Below are positions 7,468-15,834 of a stretch of DNA of 27,459 bases, piece after piece (positions within the stretch are counted from its first letter, which is position 1; each line of letters begins with the position of its first letter). Source of the stretch: Neomoorella mulderi (GTDB lineage: Bacteria > Bacillota > DSM-521 > Neomoorellales > Neomoorellaceae). The notes beneath the pieces were generated by a model. It was not told where the DNA came from, searched no databases, and worked only from the letters and a program-made list of their open reading frames with translations. Both the position numbers and the translations under genes were made by a program. The stretch lies in the NCBI GenBank assembly GCA_011375465.1, contig DRZV01000085.1:1-27459 (forward strand). Direction: 5' to 3'.

Positions 7468-8382
7468 GTGGCCCAGTACATACACTCTGCGCCCAATTTC
7501 AGCGAAGGCCGACGCCTGGAAGTGGTGGAAGCCGTGGTGGCCCCTTTGAAGGGGATTCCAGGGGTAAAACTCATAACATATCATCCGGATCCCGACTTCA
7601 ACCGCACGGTGGTGGAGCTGGTAGGTAAGCCAGATCCCCTCAAGGAAGCTCTTCTGGCCATGGCGGGTAAAGCTTACGAGCTCATAGACTTAAATCAGCA
7701 TCAGGGGGCCCATCCCCGTATAGGGGCTCTGGATGTGGTTTCCCTGGCTCCCCTGCGGAATATAACCCTGGAAGAGGTGAAGCAGCTGGCCCGGCGCATA
7801 GGGGAAGAGATTTACCAGCGCTATAAGGTGCCCGTATATTTTTCAGGTGAGCTAGCCCGCACTCCTGAGAGAAAAAATTTTGACTATATTCGGAGGGGGC
7901 AGTTCGAGGGGTTGAAGGAGGCCGTCCTTCCACCGGAGAGGGCTCCGGATCTAGGAGGTCCTACCCTCCATCCTACAGCCGGAGCCACCATCGTCACTGC
8001 AGATCCCATAGCTCTGGTGGCGGTAAATGTCATCCTGGACAGCGATGACCTGGATCTGGCCAAAAGGATAGCGAAGGCGGTGAGGGGGCCTTCCGGTGGG
8101 TTCTCCACTGTGAGGGCCATAGGTTTGCGTTTTACCCAAAGGCAGAAGGTGGCGGTTTCCATGGACATGTTCGACGTGGAAAGGACTCCCATCTACAGGG
8201 TATACGAGCTCATCAGGTTGGAGGCCGAGCGGAGGGGGGTTAAGGTGCTGGGCACCCAGATAGTGGGCACCTTGAGACAAGAGGCCCTTATAAAGGTGGC
8301 GGAGTTCTATTTGGGCCTGGAGGACTTCAATCGCGATCAAATATTGGAAAACCACCTTATAGATCTGGAGAGCCCTGAGTAG
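7468..8382 (+). CDS. ftcD: Glutamate formimidoyltransferase (formiminotransferase domain, stand-alone)
   Basis: The enzyme transfers the formimino group from formiminoglutamate to tetrahydrofolate, the last folate-linked step of histidine degradation and a route for one-carbon units. The 304-residue length equals the formiminotransferase domain alone, without cyclodeaminase. Conserved features are PNFSEGR at residues 9-15, HQGAHPRIGALDVV with H82 at the position of the catalytic histidine known in the mammalian enzyme, HPTAGATIVTADPIALVAVN and FDVERTPIYRVYELI. The GTG start follows a strong GAGGAGGGG site. No other histidine-degradation gene is present in the window. The xth start lies 6 bases after the stop. 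Confidence 0.92.
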   Translation: MAQYIHSAPNFSEGRRLEVVEAVVAPLKGIPGVKLITYHPDPDFNRTVVELVGKPDPLKEALLAMAGKAYELIDLNQHQGAHPRIGALDVVSLAPLRNITLEEVKQLARRIGEEIYQRYKVPVYFSGELARTPERKNFDYIRRGQFEGLKEAVLPPERAPDLGGPTLHPTAGATIVTADPIALVAVNVILDSDDLDLAKRIAKAVRGPSGGFSTVRAIGLRFTQRQKVAVSMDMFDVERTPIYRVYELIRLEAERRGVKVLGTQIVGTLRQEALIKVAEFYLGLEDFNRDQILENHLIDLESPE

Positions 8383-8388
8383 GAGGGG

Positions 8389-9182
8389 ATGGAGGTGGAC
8401 GAACCTTCGGTTTTTATATCCTGGAATGTGAATGGTCTCCGTTCTGCTTTAAAAAAGGCCTGCTGGAGTTTATAGAGAGGGAAAGGGCAGACGCCTACTG
8501 TTTTCAGGAGATAAAGACCAAAGAGGTGCCCCAGGAATTAAGGGATGAGGGCTATGAAGTCTATCTCAATCCCTCCTCCCGAGGAGGCTACAGCGGCACT
8601 TTGGCCCTTTTGAAATATAAGCCGCTTTCTTATTTTTATTTACGGTTTGGGCCTTCCCAAATTTGACTTGGAAGGGCGGGTTCAGGCCTTCGAATACCCT
8701 TACTTTTTATCTCATCAATGTCTATTTCCCCAACGCCCAGCGGGGTCTAGCGAGGTTGGATTACAAGCTCCGTTTCAACCAGGCCTTCTTGGACTTTGTC
8801 CAGGAATTGAGGGTCAAAAAACCTGTAATCATCGGGGGAGATTTCAATGTGGCCCATCAGGAGATAGATATAGCCAGGCCCAAAGATAACGAAAAGAATG
8901 CCGGTTTTACCTGGGAAGAGAGAAAATGGATGACCAGATTTTTTAAACCTGGGCTACATAGATACCTTTCGGGTCTTTGTCCCCCAGGGGGGGCACTATA
9001 CCTGGTGCACCTACAGGTTTAAGGCCAGGGAGAGGAATATAGGCTGGAGGGTGGATTACTTTGTTATATCCAGCGAATTGAGGGACAGGTTGTTGGGGGC
9101 CGAGATATTGAGCCAGGTGGAAGGTTCTGATCACGCCCCCATAAAATTGATTTTGGCTCCGGCGGAGAAGCTTGCAACATAA
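8389..9182 (+). pseudogene. xth: Exodeoxyribonuclease III, four single-base frameshifts
   Basis: Conceptual translation gives an AP endonuclease / 3'-5' exonuclease of about 263 residues, normal for ExoIII: FISWNVNGLRSALKKG, CFQEIKTKEVP (metal-binding Glu), LINVYFPNAQRGL, IGGDFNVAHQEIDIARP, NIGWRVDYFVIS and the catalytic SDHAPIKL. The frame must be corrected four times: A6 at 8451-8456 needs one more A, GGG at 8649-8651 has one G too many, T5 at 8704-8708 has one T too many, and T6 at 8939-8944 has one T too many. Every active-site motif is intact, which favours homopolymer sequencing errors over genuine decay. The ATG sits after GGAGGGG. Confidence 0.88.
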
Positions 9183-9445
9183 ACCGACAGGTTCTAAGCA
9201 GGGATTAAGGGGGGATTGTCAAGGGGGCCTATCTTGGGGGCGGATTTCCCCCCTGCAGCAAAGGCTTCTCCTGAAGGGTAGTTTTTTAAAAAGGGGCGAG
9301 AAGAGGCCTAGGATCCGATCCCTTGGCCCAAGGAAGGCCTTTCCCAGCGGTATTGAGGCTGTTTTTCTCCCAGCAAGATGGCAGGAATTTCAGTCCGGGA
9401 GGAGAATTCTTTTCCTGGGAATACAAAAAGTAAGGAGGGGATTTT

Positions 9446-10180
9446 TTGTTAAAAAGGTTAACGGTGTTCGGCTTAGTTTTGCTGCTTTTGCTCATGGGGA
9501 TCCCTGTCCCGGCGGGAGCAGCCAGTTTAGAAGTCCAGTTCCAGATAGGCAAGAGCGTTTACTGGGTGGACGGCCGGGTGGAACCCATGGACGTGGCCCC
9601 TTATATTGATGAAAACCACCGCACTTTGGTTCCGGTGAGGTATCTGGCTTATGCCCTGGGGGTCCCCAAGGAAAACGTGTTCTGGATATCGGAGAACTCG
9701 CTGATTTATCTTTATAAGGACACAGTGGGGGTAGCTCTAGTATTAAATGAGCCAGGAATATGGAAAATAGAGGGGGATGATGCGGAGGTTCTCGGCCAGC
9801 TCCTCTCTCTGGCTCAACGCATACAAAAAGTGGTAGAGCCCATAGAGAAGGAGGGGCGAGAACCCACGTCCCGGGAAATAAAAGAGCTCGAAGCCCTTTT
9901 ACGAGAAGTGTGCGAACTCATGGGGGTGAAGCCTTCTTTCGGCTCTCCGGAGGAGGTGGAGGAAACCCATAGGAAGTGGGAAGAGGCTTTTGACGCTTGG
10001 CTTTGGGAAGTGTGGCGACATCACAGCAAGGTGGTGATAATGGACACGGTGCCGGTGATCAAAAACGGCCGCACCTTCCTGCCTGCTCGGTATGTGGCTG
10101 AGGCCCTGGGCTATAAAGTGGACTGGGACGGAAATTCCCAAAAGGTAATCATTTCTCCCCAGAAGGGAATATACCCCTAG
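9446..10180 (+). CDS. Secreted stalk-domain protein (copper amine oxidase N-terminal-like repeats) with a helical insertion
   Basis: The 244-residue product starts at a TTG after a strong AAGGAGGGG site. Residues 1-26 are a signal peptide (KRL, hydrophobic core, AGAAS cleavage region). Residues 37-105 form the first half of a copper amine oxidase N-like domain (VDGRVEPMDVAPYIDENHRT, LVPVRYLAYALGV). Residues 195-240 form the second half (VIKNGRTFLPARYVAEALGY, KVDWDGNSQKVIIS). Between them, residues about 110-193 are charged and helical, an unusual insert between the two beta units. Such domains decorate clostridial envelope proteins. Function is otherwise unknown. A long inverted repeat overlaps the stop codon. 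Confidence 0.8.
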   Translation: MLKRLTVFGLVLLLLLMGIPVPAGAASLEVQFQIGKSVYWVDGRVEPMDVAPYIDENHRTLVPVRYLAYALGVPKENVFWISENSLIYLYKDTVGVALVLNEPGIWKIEGDDAEVLGQLLSLAQRIQKVVEPIEKEGREPTSREIKELEALLREVCELMGVKPSFGSPEEVEETHRKWEEAFDAWLWEVWRHHSKVVIMDTVPVIKNGRTFLPARYVAEALGYKVDWDGNSQKVIISPQKGIYP

Positions 10181-10194
10181 GAGGTATATTCCCT
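10164..10194 (+). terminator. Inverted repeat over the stop codon of the stalk-domain gene
   Basis: AGGGAATATACC at 10164-10175 and GGTATATTCCCT at 10183-10194 form a perfect 12-bp stem with a 7-base loop that includes the TAG stop codon. There is no T run after it, so it is not a classical intrinsic terminator; it could slow transcription, protect the 3' end or bind a protein. Confidence 0.45.
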
Positions 10195-10264
10195 CGGAAA
10201 GATCTATTCCCACTTTTTCAAAACCGTAAAACAATGCTGGGCTAAGGGTAATCTTTTACGATCT

Positions 10265-10309
10265 CCCGCCGGGAAAGCCCACCTTTTTGAGGGTGGGATG
10301 AAAGGCGGG
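10265..10309 (+). repeat. Left hairpin of the IS200/IS605-type remnant
   Basis: CCCACC (10278-10283) and GGTGGG (10292-10297) form a hairpin with an 8-base loop, nested inside a CCCGCC/GGCGGG stem (10265-10270 and 10304-10309). The inner stem and loop length are the same as in the hairpin inside the tnpB 3' end at 10704-10723. It is either the left imperfect palindrome of the element or the right end of another copy; one frame here reads KAHLFEGG, close to the EAHPFRGG ending of the tnpB relic. Confidence 0.5.
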
Positions 10310-10390
10310 CATCCTTGCTTGGATTGTTAGTGTGTAAAGAGAGGGGCGGCGCTTTTCGGCAAGCGGGTCCCCTCTTCGGGGATAGGCGGA

Positions 10391-10732
10391 TTGAAGTCAA
10401 GGTTGAGGGCCAGCCTTGAGACGGCTATTCCCGTAAGTAAGGAGAGGGTCACCACCGGTAAGTGCTTCGCCTGCGGGAAGAAGCACCGACTCTCTCTGTC
10501 GGACAGGACAATTGAGTGCGACTGCGGCTGGAAGTGCGACAGGGACGTGAACGCCGCACTTGTCATTTTGAGAGAGGGGCTTGGCCTGAGCCCTGATCAG
10601 GTAGTAGGGCTGGACCGGCCCGAACTCAAGCCTCCGGAGAGGGAGGCCGCTGTGCGGATATTGGGAAGCAACCAGCGTAAGCTTCCCTCAATGAAAGAGG
10701 AAGCCCACCCCTTCAGAGGTGGGAGGAGGTAA
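10391..10732 (+). pseudogene. tnpB: TnpB C-terminal remnant (IS200/IS605 family, zinc ribbon)
   Basis: The ORF preserves the C-terminal part of TnpB, the RNA-guided nuclease encoded by IS200/IS605 elements: a CFACGKKHRLSLSDR segment and ECDCGWKCDRDVNAA, i.e. two CxxC-type pairs of the target-binding zinc ribbon followed by the last RuvC Asp in DRDVNAA. It ends EEAHPFRGGRR, the usual tail of this group. The N-terminal two thirds with the other RuvC residues are absent, and the TTG at 10391 is only the beginning of the open frame, so no active nuclease is made. The final codons overlap the right-end hairpin. No TnpA is present. Confidence 0.8.
10704..10723 (+). repeat. Right-end hairpin of the IS200/IS605-type remnant
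   Basis: CCCACC, an 8-base loop (CCTTCAGA) and GGTGGG lie in the last codons of the tnpB relic, as is usual for the right end of IS200/IS605 elements, where the hairpin serves TnpA recognition and forms the 3' scaffold of the guide RNA. The same six-base stem occurs at 10278-10297. Confidence 0.6.
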
Positions 10733-10855
10733 CCGCAGGCCGCCCGGTTTCTGGTCTATCCCAGGTATTCCAGAACTCCGGGGGCTTTTTCTTTAGCGTT
10801 GGCGGAAAGCCCTTGTTTCTGGTTTTAGACCACCTTTCACGAGGGGGAGAAGAGG

Positions 10856-11587
10856 ATGGTGGTGGGCATGGACGGGGCTAGGGGTGGCTGGATCACGGCT
10901 GCCTGGGGAGAAACAGGGGTTGAGATGGGATTCTGGAGCCGTTTCCAGGAAGCCTGGGAATTTTACCGCCGCAAGGCCCTGGTGATCTTGGTGGATATAC
11001 CTATAGGTCTGCCCTGGAAAGGAGCTCCGGAGAGGAAATGCGACAGGCAGGCTAGGAAGTTTTTGGGCTTTCCCCGATCGGCCAGCATTTTCTCTCCCCC
11101 CTGTAGGGAATCCCTGTACGCTTCTTCTTACCGAGAAGCCTGCAGTATAAACCGGCAGATCCTGGGCAAGGCCCTCTCCCGTCAGGCCTGGAACCTTTCT
11201 CCTAAAATAAAAGAAGTGAACGAATTCCTCCTGAGCCACCGGGAGGCATTGGGGGTTGTCAGGGAGTCCCATCCCGAGGTGGTATTTAAAGGGCTGGCGG
11301 GCAGATCCGCCCGCTACAGCAAGCGGCATCCTTTGGGGTATGAAGAGCGCCTGGAGGTGGTAAAGGGTTTCTGCCCTGAGGCTGAACTGATTCTTTCCTC
11401 TGAGGAGTGGCGGGGGAGAAGGCGGGATTGTCTGGATTCCCTGTTGCTGGTCACAGCGGCTGCTTTGGCCTTAAGGGCGGGCTTCTCCCCGGAAGTATGG
11501 CGCACTTTTCCCCCGGAAGGGGGGAAAAGGGATCCGGCGGGTCTTCCCATGGAGGTGGTCTGGGTTAAAGGGGGCCTTGAAACGTAA
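10856..11587 (+). CDS. DUF429 family protein (predicted RNase H-like fold)
   Basis: The 243-residue protein shows the DUF429 pattern: MVVGMDGARGGWITAAW at the start (an acidic first strand), VILVDIPIGLPWKG, CDRQARKFLGFPRSASIFSP, ESHPEVVFKGLAG and DCLDSLLLVTAAALAL near the end. Members are predicted to have an RNase H-like fold with conserved acidic residues, but no activity is established. The start is the ATG after GGGGGAGAAGAGG. It stands alone between the TnpB relic and the nad promoter. The last codons lie immediately before the -35 box of nadA. Confidence 0.8.
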   Translation: MVVGMDGARGGWITAAWGETGVEMGFWSRFQEAWEFYRRKALVILVDIPIGLPWKGAPERKCDRQARKFLGFPRSASIFSPPCRESLYASSYREACSINRQILGKALSRQAWNLSPKIKEVNEFLLSHREALGVVRESHPEVVFKGLAGRSARYSKRHPLGYEERLEVVKGFCPEAELILSSEEWRGRRRDCLDSLLLVTAAALALRAGFSPEVWRTFPPEGGKRDPAGLPMEVVWVKGGLET

Positions 11588-11597
11588 GGCTTTTTCC

Positions 11598-11626
11598 TTG
11601 ACACGCCCTTTTCCCTTTCTTAAAAT
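11598..11626 (+). promoter_or_regulatory. Sigma-A promoter of the nadABC operon
   Basis: TTGACA at 11598-11603 is a perfect -35 box, followed after 17 bases by TAAAAT at 11621-11626, one mismatch from TATAAT. Transcription would begin about 30 bases before the nadA ATG. The bases right after the -10 (GTAAACAACTCTCC) are a natural place for an operator of a nicotinate-responsive repressor such as NiaR, but I cannot recognise a clear site. Confidence 0.75.
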
Positions 11627-11661
11627 GTAAACAACTCTCCAATGGCATCGGGGCGATATTT

Positions 11662-12579
11662 ATGGACAAGGAGATAAAAGAGCTGCAGGAGGCCATATCG
11701 AAGCTTAAAGAGGAAAAGGGAGCGGTTATCCTGGCCCACTACTACCAGAGGAGAGAGATCCAGGAGGTGGCCGATTACATCGGCGACTCCCTGGAGCTAT
11801 CCCGTAGGGCAGCTTCGCTACCGGTTGGGGTTATAGTATTTTGCGGGGTACACTTCATGGCGGAGACCGCTGCCCTTCTGTCTCCAGAAAAAAGGGTGGT
11901 GTTGCCTGACCTGGAGGCCGGCTGTCCTCTGGCGGATATGGCCACCCCGGAGGAAGTGAGGCTCCGCAGGGAGGCCCTGGGACATCCCCTGGTGGTGTGT
12001 TACGTCAATACCAGCGCGGCGGTGAAAGGGGAAAGCTATATTTGCTGCACCTCGGCCAATGCCGTGGAAGTGGTGGGGAAGCTGCCCGAGGAGGCGGCGG
12101 TGCTTTTCCTTCCCGACCGCAATCTGGGTGCCTACGTGAAGGGCTTCTATCCCCAGAGGGCGATATTCCTCTGGCCGGGATACTGTCCTGTTCACGAAGG
12201 AGTGGAAGCGGAGGATATCCTGAGGCTGAAGGAGCTTCACCCCCGGGCCAAGGTCTTGGTCCATCCCGAGTGCAAGCCTTCGGTGGTGGAGCTGGCCGAC
12301 AAGGTGGCCAGCACTTCCGGCATGGTTAAATACGTAAGGGAATCAGGAGCTGGAGAATTTATCGTGGCTACAGAAAAGGGTATACTGCACCATCTGGCTA
12401 AGGTATATCCCGAAGCCAAGTTCTATCTGGCTTCTCCCCGTCTGGAATGTCCAGATATGAAAAAGATAACTCTGGAGAAGTGCTATAAATCCCTTTTAAC
12501 TCTAGAACCCCGGGTTCAGGTGCCCCCCTCCGTGCGGGAAAGGGCCCGGAGGGCGGTGGAGAGGATGCTGCGGTTATAA
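11662..12579 (+). CDS. nadA: Quinolinate synthase
   Basis: NadA condenses iminoaspartate with dihydroxyacetone phosphate to quinolinate in de novo NAD synthesis. The 305-residue protein has the three [4Fe-4S] cysteines expected of the family: C88 in EAGCPLADM, C175 in GYCPVHEG and C263 in LECPDMKK. Other landmarks are ILAHYYQRREIQEVADYIGD, VNTSAAVKG and STSGMVKYV. The short length fits NadA of Clostridia. The ATG has only a weak ribosome site (GGGGCG), 34 bases after the promoter -10 box. It is first in the operon nadA-nadB-nadC. Confidence 0.97.
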   Translation: MDKEIKELQEAISKLKEEKGAVILAHYYQRREIQEVADYIGDSLELSRRAASLPVGVIVFCGVHFMAETAALLSPEKRVVLPDLEAGCPLADMATPEEVRLRREALGHPLVVCYVNTSAAVKGESYICCTSANAVEVVGKLPEEAAVLFLPDRNLGAYVKGFYPQRAIFLWPGYCPVHEGVEAEDILRLKELHPRAKVLVHPECKPSVVELADKVASTSGMVKYVRESGAGEFIVATEKGILHHLAKVYPEAKFYLASPRLECPDMKKITLEKCYKSLLTLEPRVQVPPSVRERARRAVERMLRL

Positions 12580-12607
12580 ATTTATACAAAACAAATTTAT
12601 ACAAAAC
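12578..12607 (+). repeat. Tandem 15-bp direct repeat between nadA and nadB
   Basis: AAATTTATACAAAAC occurs twice back to back (12578-12592 and 12593-12607), beginning within the nadA stop codon. It is AT-rich in an otherwise GC-rich operon and ends 25 bases before the nadB start. It may be a processing or regulatory site, or simply a slippage product. Confidence 0.7.
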
Positions 12608-12632
12608 TTAGAAAACAAAGGGGACGCTCTTT

Positions 12633-14231
12633 ATGTCCAATAGATATCTGGTCAACTTTAACCTTTCAGAATTAGAAATGGTGGAGACCGAGTTCCTGAT
12701 CATAGGAAGCGGCATAGCTGGGCTTTGGGCTGCCCATAAGGCCGGCCGTCATTGGCGGGACATAATCCTGATCACCAAAAGGGGTATAGAGGATACCACC
12801 ACTGTCCACGCCCAAGGGGGTATAGCAGCTGCAGTGGGTCCCGACGATGACCCCTTTTGCCATTATAGGGATACCCTGGAGGCAGGAGCAGGTCTTTGCG
12901 ATCCTGTGGCGGTGGAAATCCTGGTGACCGAGGGCAGGGAGAGGATTGAGGAGTTGGCCCGCCTGGGGGTGAATTTCGATAAGGTTGACAGCCAGTGGCA
13001 CCTCACCTCCGAAGGGGGACACAGCCGCAAGCGGGTGCTGCACGCTGGTGGAGATGCCACCGGCCAGGAAATCCAGAGGGTTCTTACTAAGGTGGTGGGA
13101 TCCCATCCCCACATCCAGGTTCTGGAGGACCATTTTTTGGTGGACATACTGGTGGACAGGGATGTTTGTTGGGGGGCCCTGGTTCACCATGCAGGCAAGC
13201 TGAAGGTTATCAAGGCTCCGGTAACAGTTCTGGCCACAGGGGGAGGGGGACAGGTATACCTTTCCACCACCACCCCTGAGATAGCCACAGGGGACGGCAT
13301 CGCCGCGGCTTACAGGGCAGGGGTGGAGGTTATGGATATGGAATTCGTCCAGTTCCACCCCACTGTGCTGGCCCTGAAGGGTGCCCCTCCCTTCAATATA
13401 TCCGAAGCGGTGCGGGGAGAGGGGGCCTGGCTGGTCAACAGTAAGGGTGAAAGGTTTATGTCCGCATATCATCCCTTGGGGGAATTGGCCCCCCGGGACG
13501 TGGTGGCCCGGTCCATATACCAGGAGATGCAAAAGACGGGGAGCGATAAGGTGTTTTTAACTTTAAGACATTTGGAAGAGGAATGGGTTCACCGGAGATT
13601 TCCCACCATAAGCCGGAGGCTGAAGTTCTACGGGTTGGATTTGGCCCGGGATCTGATTCCTGTAGCCCCTGCCGTACACTACTTTATGGGGGGAGTGAAG
13701 ACGGGGTACTGGGGCGAGACTTCCTTGAAGGGCCTGTACGCCTGCGGAGAAGTGGCCTGCACAGGGGTTCATGGGGCCAACCGCCTGGCTTCCAATTCCC
13801 TCTTGGAAGGTCTGGTCTTCAGTTCCCGGGCGGTGGAACACGCCTGGCAGAACAGGGCTTTGCTGGAACAAGCCTTCATCAGGGCAGAGAAAAAGGCCAA
13901 GGGGGAAGGCCTGCTGCCCTCCCCTTCTGTGGATTGGGAAGGCTTGAGGGGAGAACTGCGGGCATTGATGCAGGCCCACGTGTCCCTATGCCGTTGCCGG
14001 GAGGGCCTGGAATTGGCCTTGGGGGAGTTGGAAAAATACAGCCAAAAGCTCCTATACCATAGCCCCGCTGTAGAGGCCATGGAGTTTAAGAATATGCTGC
14101 AGGTGGCCTGGCTGATAGCCGAAGGGGCGCTGATCAGGACCGAATCCCGGGGGGCCCACTGGCGTTCCGATTACCCCCAAACAGAAGAAAGGTGGCAGCG
14201 GCATCTGATTTTCAAAAGGCAGGTGCAGTAA
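12633..14231 (+). CDS. nadB: L-aspartate oxidase
   Basis: NadB is the FAD enzyme that oxidises L-aspartate to iminoaspartate, the substrate passed to NadA. The 532-residue protein has an N-terminal dinucleotide-binding motif (FLIIGSGIAGLWAAHKAG), the HAQGGIAAA FAD loop, a GDGIAAAYRAGVEVMDMEFV segment, FHPT and the C-terminal GEVACTGVHGANRLASNSLL signature with the substrate-binding arginine. Length is normal. In an anaerobe the electron acceptor is probably fumarate rather than oxygen; this is inference. The ATG at 12633 lies after AAAGGGGACG. The stop precedes the nadC ATG by two bases. Confidence 0.96.
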   Translation: MSNRYLVNFNLSELEMVETEFLIIGSGIAGLWAAHKAGRHWRDIILITKRGIEDTTTVHAQGGIAAAVGPDDDPFCHYRDTLEAGAGLCDPVAVEILVTEGRERIEELARLGVNFDKVDSQWHLTSEGGHSRKRVLHAGGDATGQEIQRVLTKVVGSHPHIQVLEDHFLVDILVDRDVCWGALVHHAGKLKVIKAPVTVLATGGGGQVYLSTTTPEIATGDGIAAAYRAGVEVMDMEFVQFHPTVLALKGAPPFNISEAVRGEGAWLVNSKGERFMSAYHPLGELAPRDVVARSIYQEMQKTGSDKVFLTLRHLEEEWVHRRFPTISRRLKFYGLDLARDLIPVAPAVHYFMGGVKTGYWGETSLKGLYACGEVACTGVHGANRLASNSLLEGLVFSSRAVEHAWQNRALLEQAFIRAEKKAKGEGLLPSPSVDWEGLRGELRALMQAHVSLCRCREGLELALGELEKYSQKLLYHSPAVEAMEFKNMLQVAWLIAEGALIRTESRGAHWRSDYPQTEERWQRHLIFKRQVQ

Positions 14232-14233
14232 AA

Positions 14234-15073
14234 ATGCTCCTGTGGCAATGGGATGAGCTAATCTTAAACGCCCTTCAGGAAGATATGGGACCCGGGGACA
14301 TAACCACCCAGCTCCTGATCCCCGAGGGGGAGAAGGGTAAAGGGGTTATCATGGCTAAAGAGCCGGGGGTTATAGCAGGGCTGCCGGTGGCCGCCAGGGT
14401 TTTCTCCCTTCTGGATCCGAGGGTCTGCTTCTCCCCTTTATGCCAGGAGGGGCAAGGGGTGGAGGCAGGAACCATCTTGGCCCAGGTGGGAGGTCCCTTG
14501 AGGGCCATTTTGGCCGGAGAGCGGGTGGCCCTGAATTTTCTCCAGCACCTTTCGGGAATCGCCACCCGGACCTCCAGAATGATCCAGCTGATAAAGGGAT
14601 ATCCGGTTCGACTTCTGGACACCAGGAAGACCACCCCCGGGCTGAGATACCTGGAGAAATATGCGGTCAGGGTGGGCGGAGGTGCCAATCACCGTCTGGG
14701 CCTTTTTGACGGCATCCTGATCAAGGACAACCATATAGCCGCGGTGGGGAGCGTGGCCGAGGCGGTGAGGAGGGCCAGGGCAGGAGCCCCCCCGTTTCTG
14801 AAGATAGAAGTGGAGGTGAAAAACCTGGAGGAACTCCAAGAGGCTCTGGAGGCGGGGGCGGATATTATAATGCTGGACAATATGTCCTTGGAAGAGATGG
14901 CTCAGGCGGTCCAGATGGCCCGGGGAAGGGCCTTGTTAGAAGCTTCCGGGGGTATAACAGAAGAAAATATAGAGAAAGTGGCGGCGACCGGGGTGGACTT
15001 TATATCCCTTGGAGCCCTCACCCATTCGGTGAAGGCCCTGGATATCGCCCTTTACATAGAGGAGGTAGGCTGA
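14234..15073 (+). CDS. nadC: Nicotinate-nucleotide pyrophosphorylase (carboxylating)
   Basis: NadC (quinolinate phosphoribosyltransferase) converts quinolinate and PRPP to nicotinate mononucleotide. The 279-residue protein contains EDMGPGDITTQLLIP, NFLQHLSGIATRT, the substrate motif DTRKTTPGLRYLEKYAVRVGG, NHRLGLFDGILIKDNHI and the C-terminal ASGGITEENI with GVDFISLGALTHS. I chose the ATG at 14234, two bases after the nadB stop, over an upstream in-frame ATG inside nadB because the family starts here (LLWQWDELILNALQEDMG). Its TGA overlaps the next gene's ATG (TGATG), indicating translational coupling. Confidence 0.96.
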   Translation: MLLWQWDELILNALQEDMGPGDITTQLLIPEGEKGKGVIMAKEPGVIAGLPVAARVFSLLDPRVCFSPLCQEGQGVEAGTILAQVGGPLRAILAGERVALNFLQHLSGIATRTSRMIQLIKGYPVRLLDTRKTTPGLRYLEKYAVRVGGGANHRLGLFDGILIKDNHIAAVGSVAEAVRRARAGAPPFLKIEVEVKNLEELQEALEAGADIIMLDNMSLEEMAQAVQMARGRALLEASGGITEENIEKVAATGVDFISLGALTHSVKALDIALYIEEVG

Positions 15074-15834
15074 TGCCTTTAGGCCCTGTACTGCTGAAAT
15101 TTCCCGACGGGACTTCCCTGCTGTTGACCCTAAAGCCCGAAAGCCATGGCCATCACGGCAGCCATCACGGCGTTATATCTCTAGAGGAACTGAAGGAAGC
15201 CCCTTACGGGGTGGTGCTCCATTCCAGTACAGGGAGGCCCTTCAGGGTCCTGCGCCCCACCCTGGAGGATCTCATGATGAGGGTTAAACGCCGCACCCAG
15301 ATCGTATATCCCAAAGACGCAGGTTTTATCCTGCTAAAGCTGGGGTTGAAGGACGGGGACCTGGTATTTGAAGCTGGGACGGGGAGTGGGGCCATGACCA
15401 TAGCCCTGGCATGGGCTGTGGCTCCTGGAGGCAGGGTCATCACCTACGAGAGGGTAGAGGAGTTCCATCTTCTGGCCCAGGAGAACGTGGAGAAGGCCGG
15501 CTACTCCCCCTGGGTAGAGTTTGTGCACAAAGATGCAGGGGAAGGGATTGAGGGGGGTCCCTTTGATGCCGCCTTTATAGATTTAAGGGATCCCCCGGAG
15601 ATCCTTCAACCCCTGGCCCAGGTCCTGCGACGCGGGGCACCGGTGGCCTTTTTTTTGCCCACCGCCAATCAGGTGCAGGAGCTGTTGAGGGCGTTGCAGG
15701 GGCATTATGAAGACGAGGAAGTGGTGGAGATATTCCATCGTTATTACAAAACCAATGCCGAAAGATTCAGGCCTGAAGACCGGATGACCGCCCACACCGG
15801 ATATCTGGTGTTTGCCCGGAGAAAGATTGTTTAA
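15073..15834 (+). CDS. trmI: tRNA (adenine-58-N1)-methyltransferase, TrmI type
   Basis: The enzyme methylates A58 of the tRNA T loop with S-adenosylmethionine. The 253-residue protein has an N-terminal substrate domain with a histidine-rich SHGHHGSHHG segment, the RRTQIVYPKDAGFILLKLGL motif, the SAM-binding VFEAGTGSGAMTIALAWAV, and a later FDAAFIDLRDPPEIL (motif IV). In thermophiles m1A58 stabilises tRNA, which is compatible with but does not prove a thermophilic host. The start overlaps the nadC stop, so it is the fourth gene of the nad operon. Its stop shares a GTTTAAAC palindrome with the stop of the converging ddh gene. Confidence 0.92.
   Translation: MPLGPVLLKFPDGTSLLLTLKPESHGHHGSHHGVISLEELKEAPYGVVLHSSTGRPFRVLRPTLEDLMMRVKRRTQIVYPKDAGFILLKLGLKDGDLVFEAGTGSGAMTIALAWAVAPGGRVITYERVEEFHLLAQENVEKAGYSPWVEFVHKDAGEGIEGGPFDAAFIDLRDPPEILQPLAQVLRRGAPVAFFLPTANQVQELLRALQGHYEDEEVVEIFHRYYKTNAERFRPEDRMTAHTGYLVFARRKIV

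Noticed and set aside
9172..9609. 145-codon ORF between xth and the stalk-domain gene
   Set aside because: It overlaps the real stalk-domain gene in another frame and has low-complexity Arg/Gly content without motifs.
12672..13532. Long 286-codon minus-strand ORF in nadB
   Set aside because: Its length is a result of GC-rich codon use in nadB; no start context or domain.
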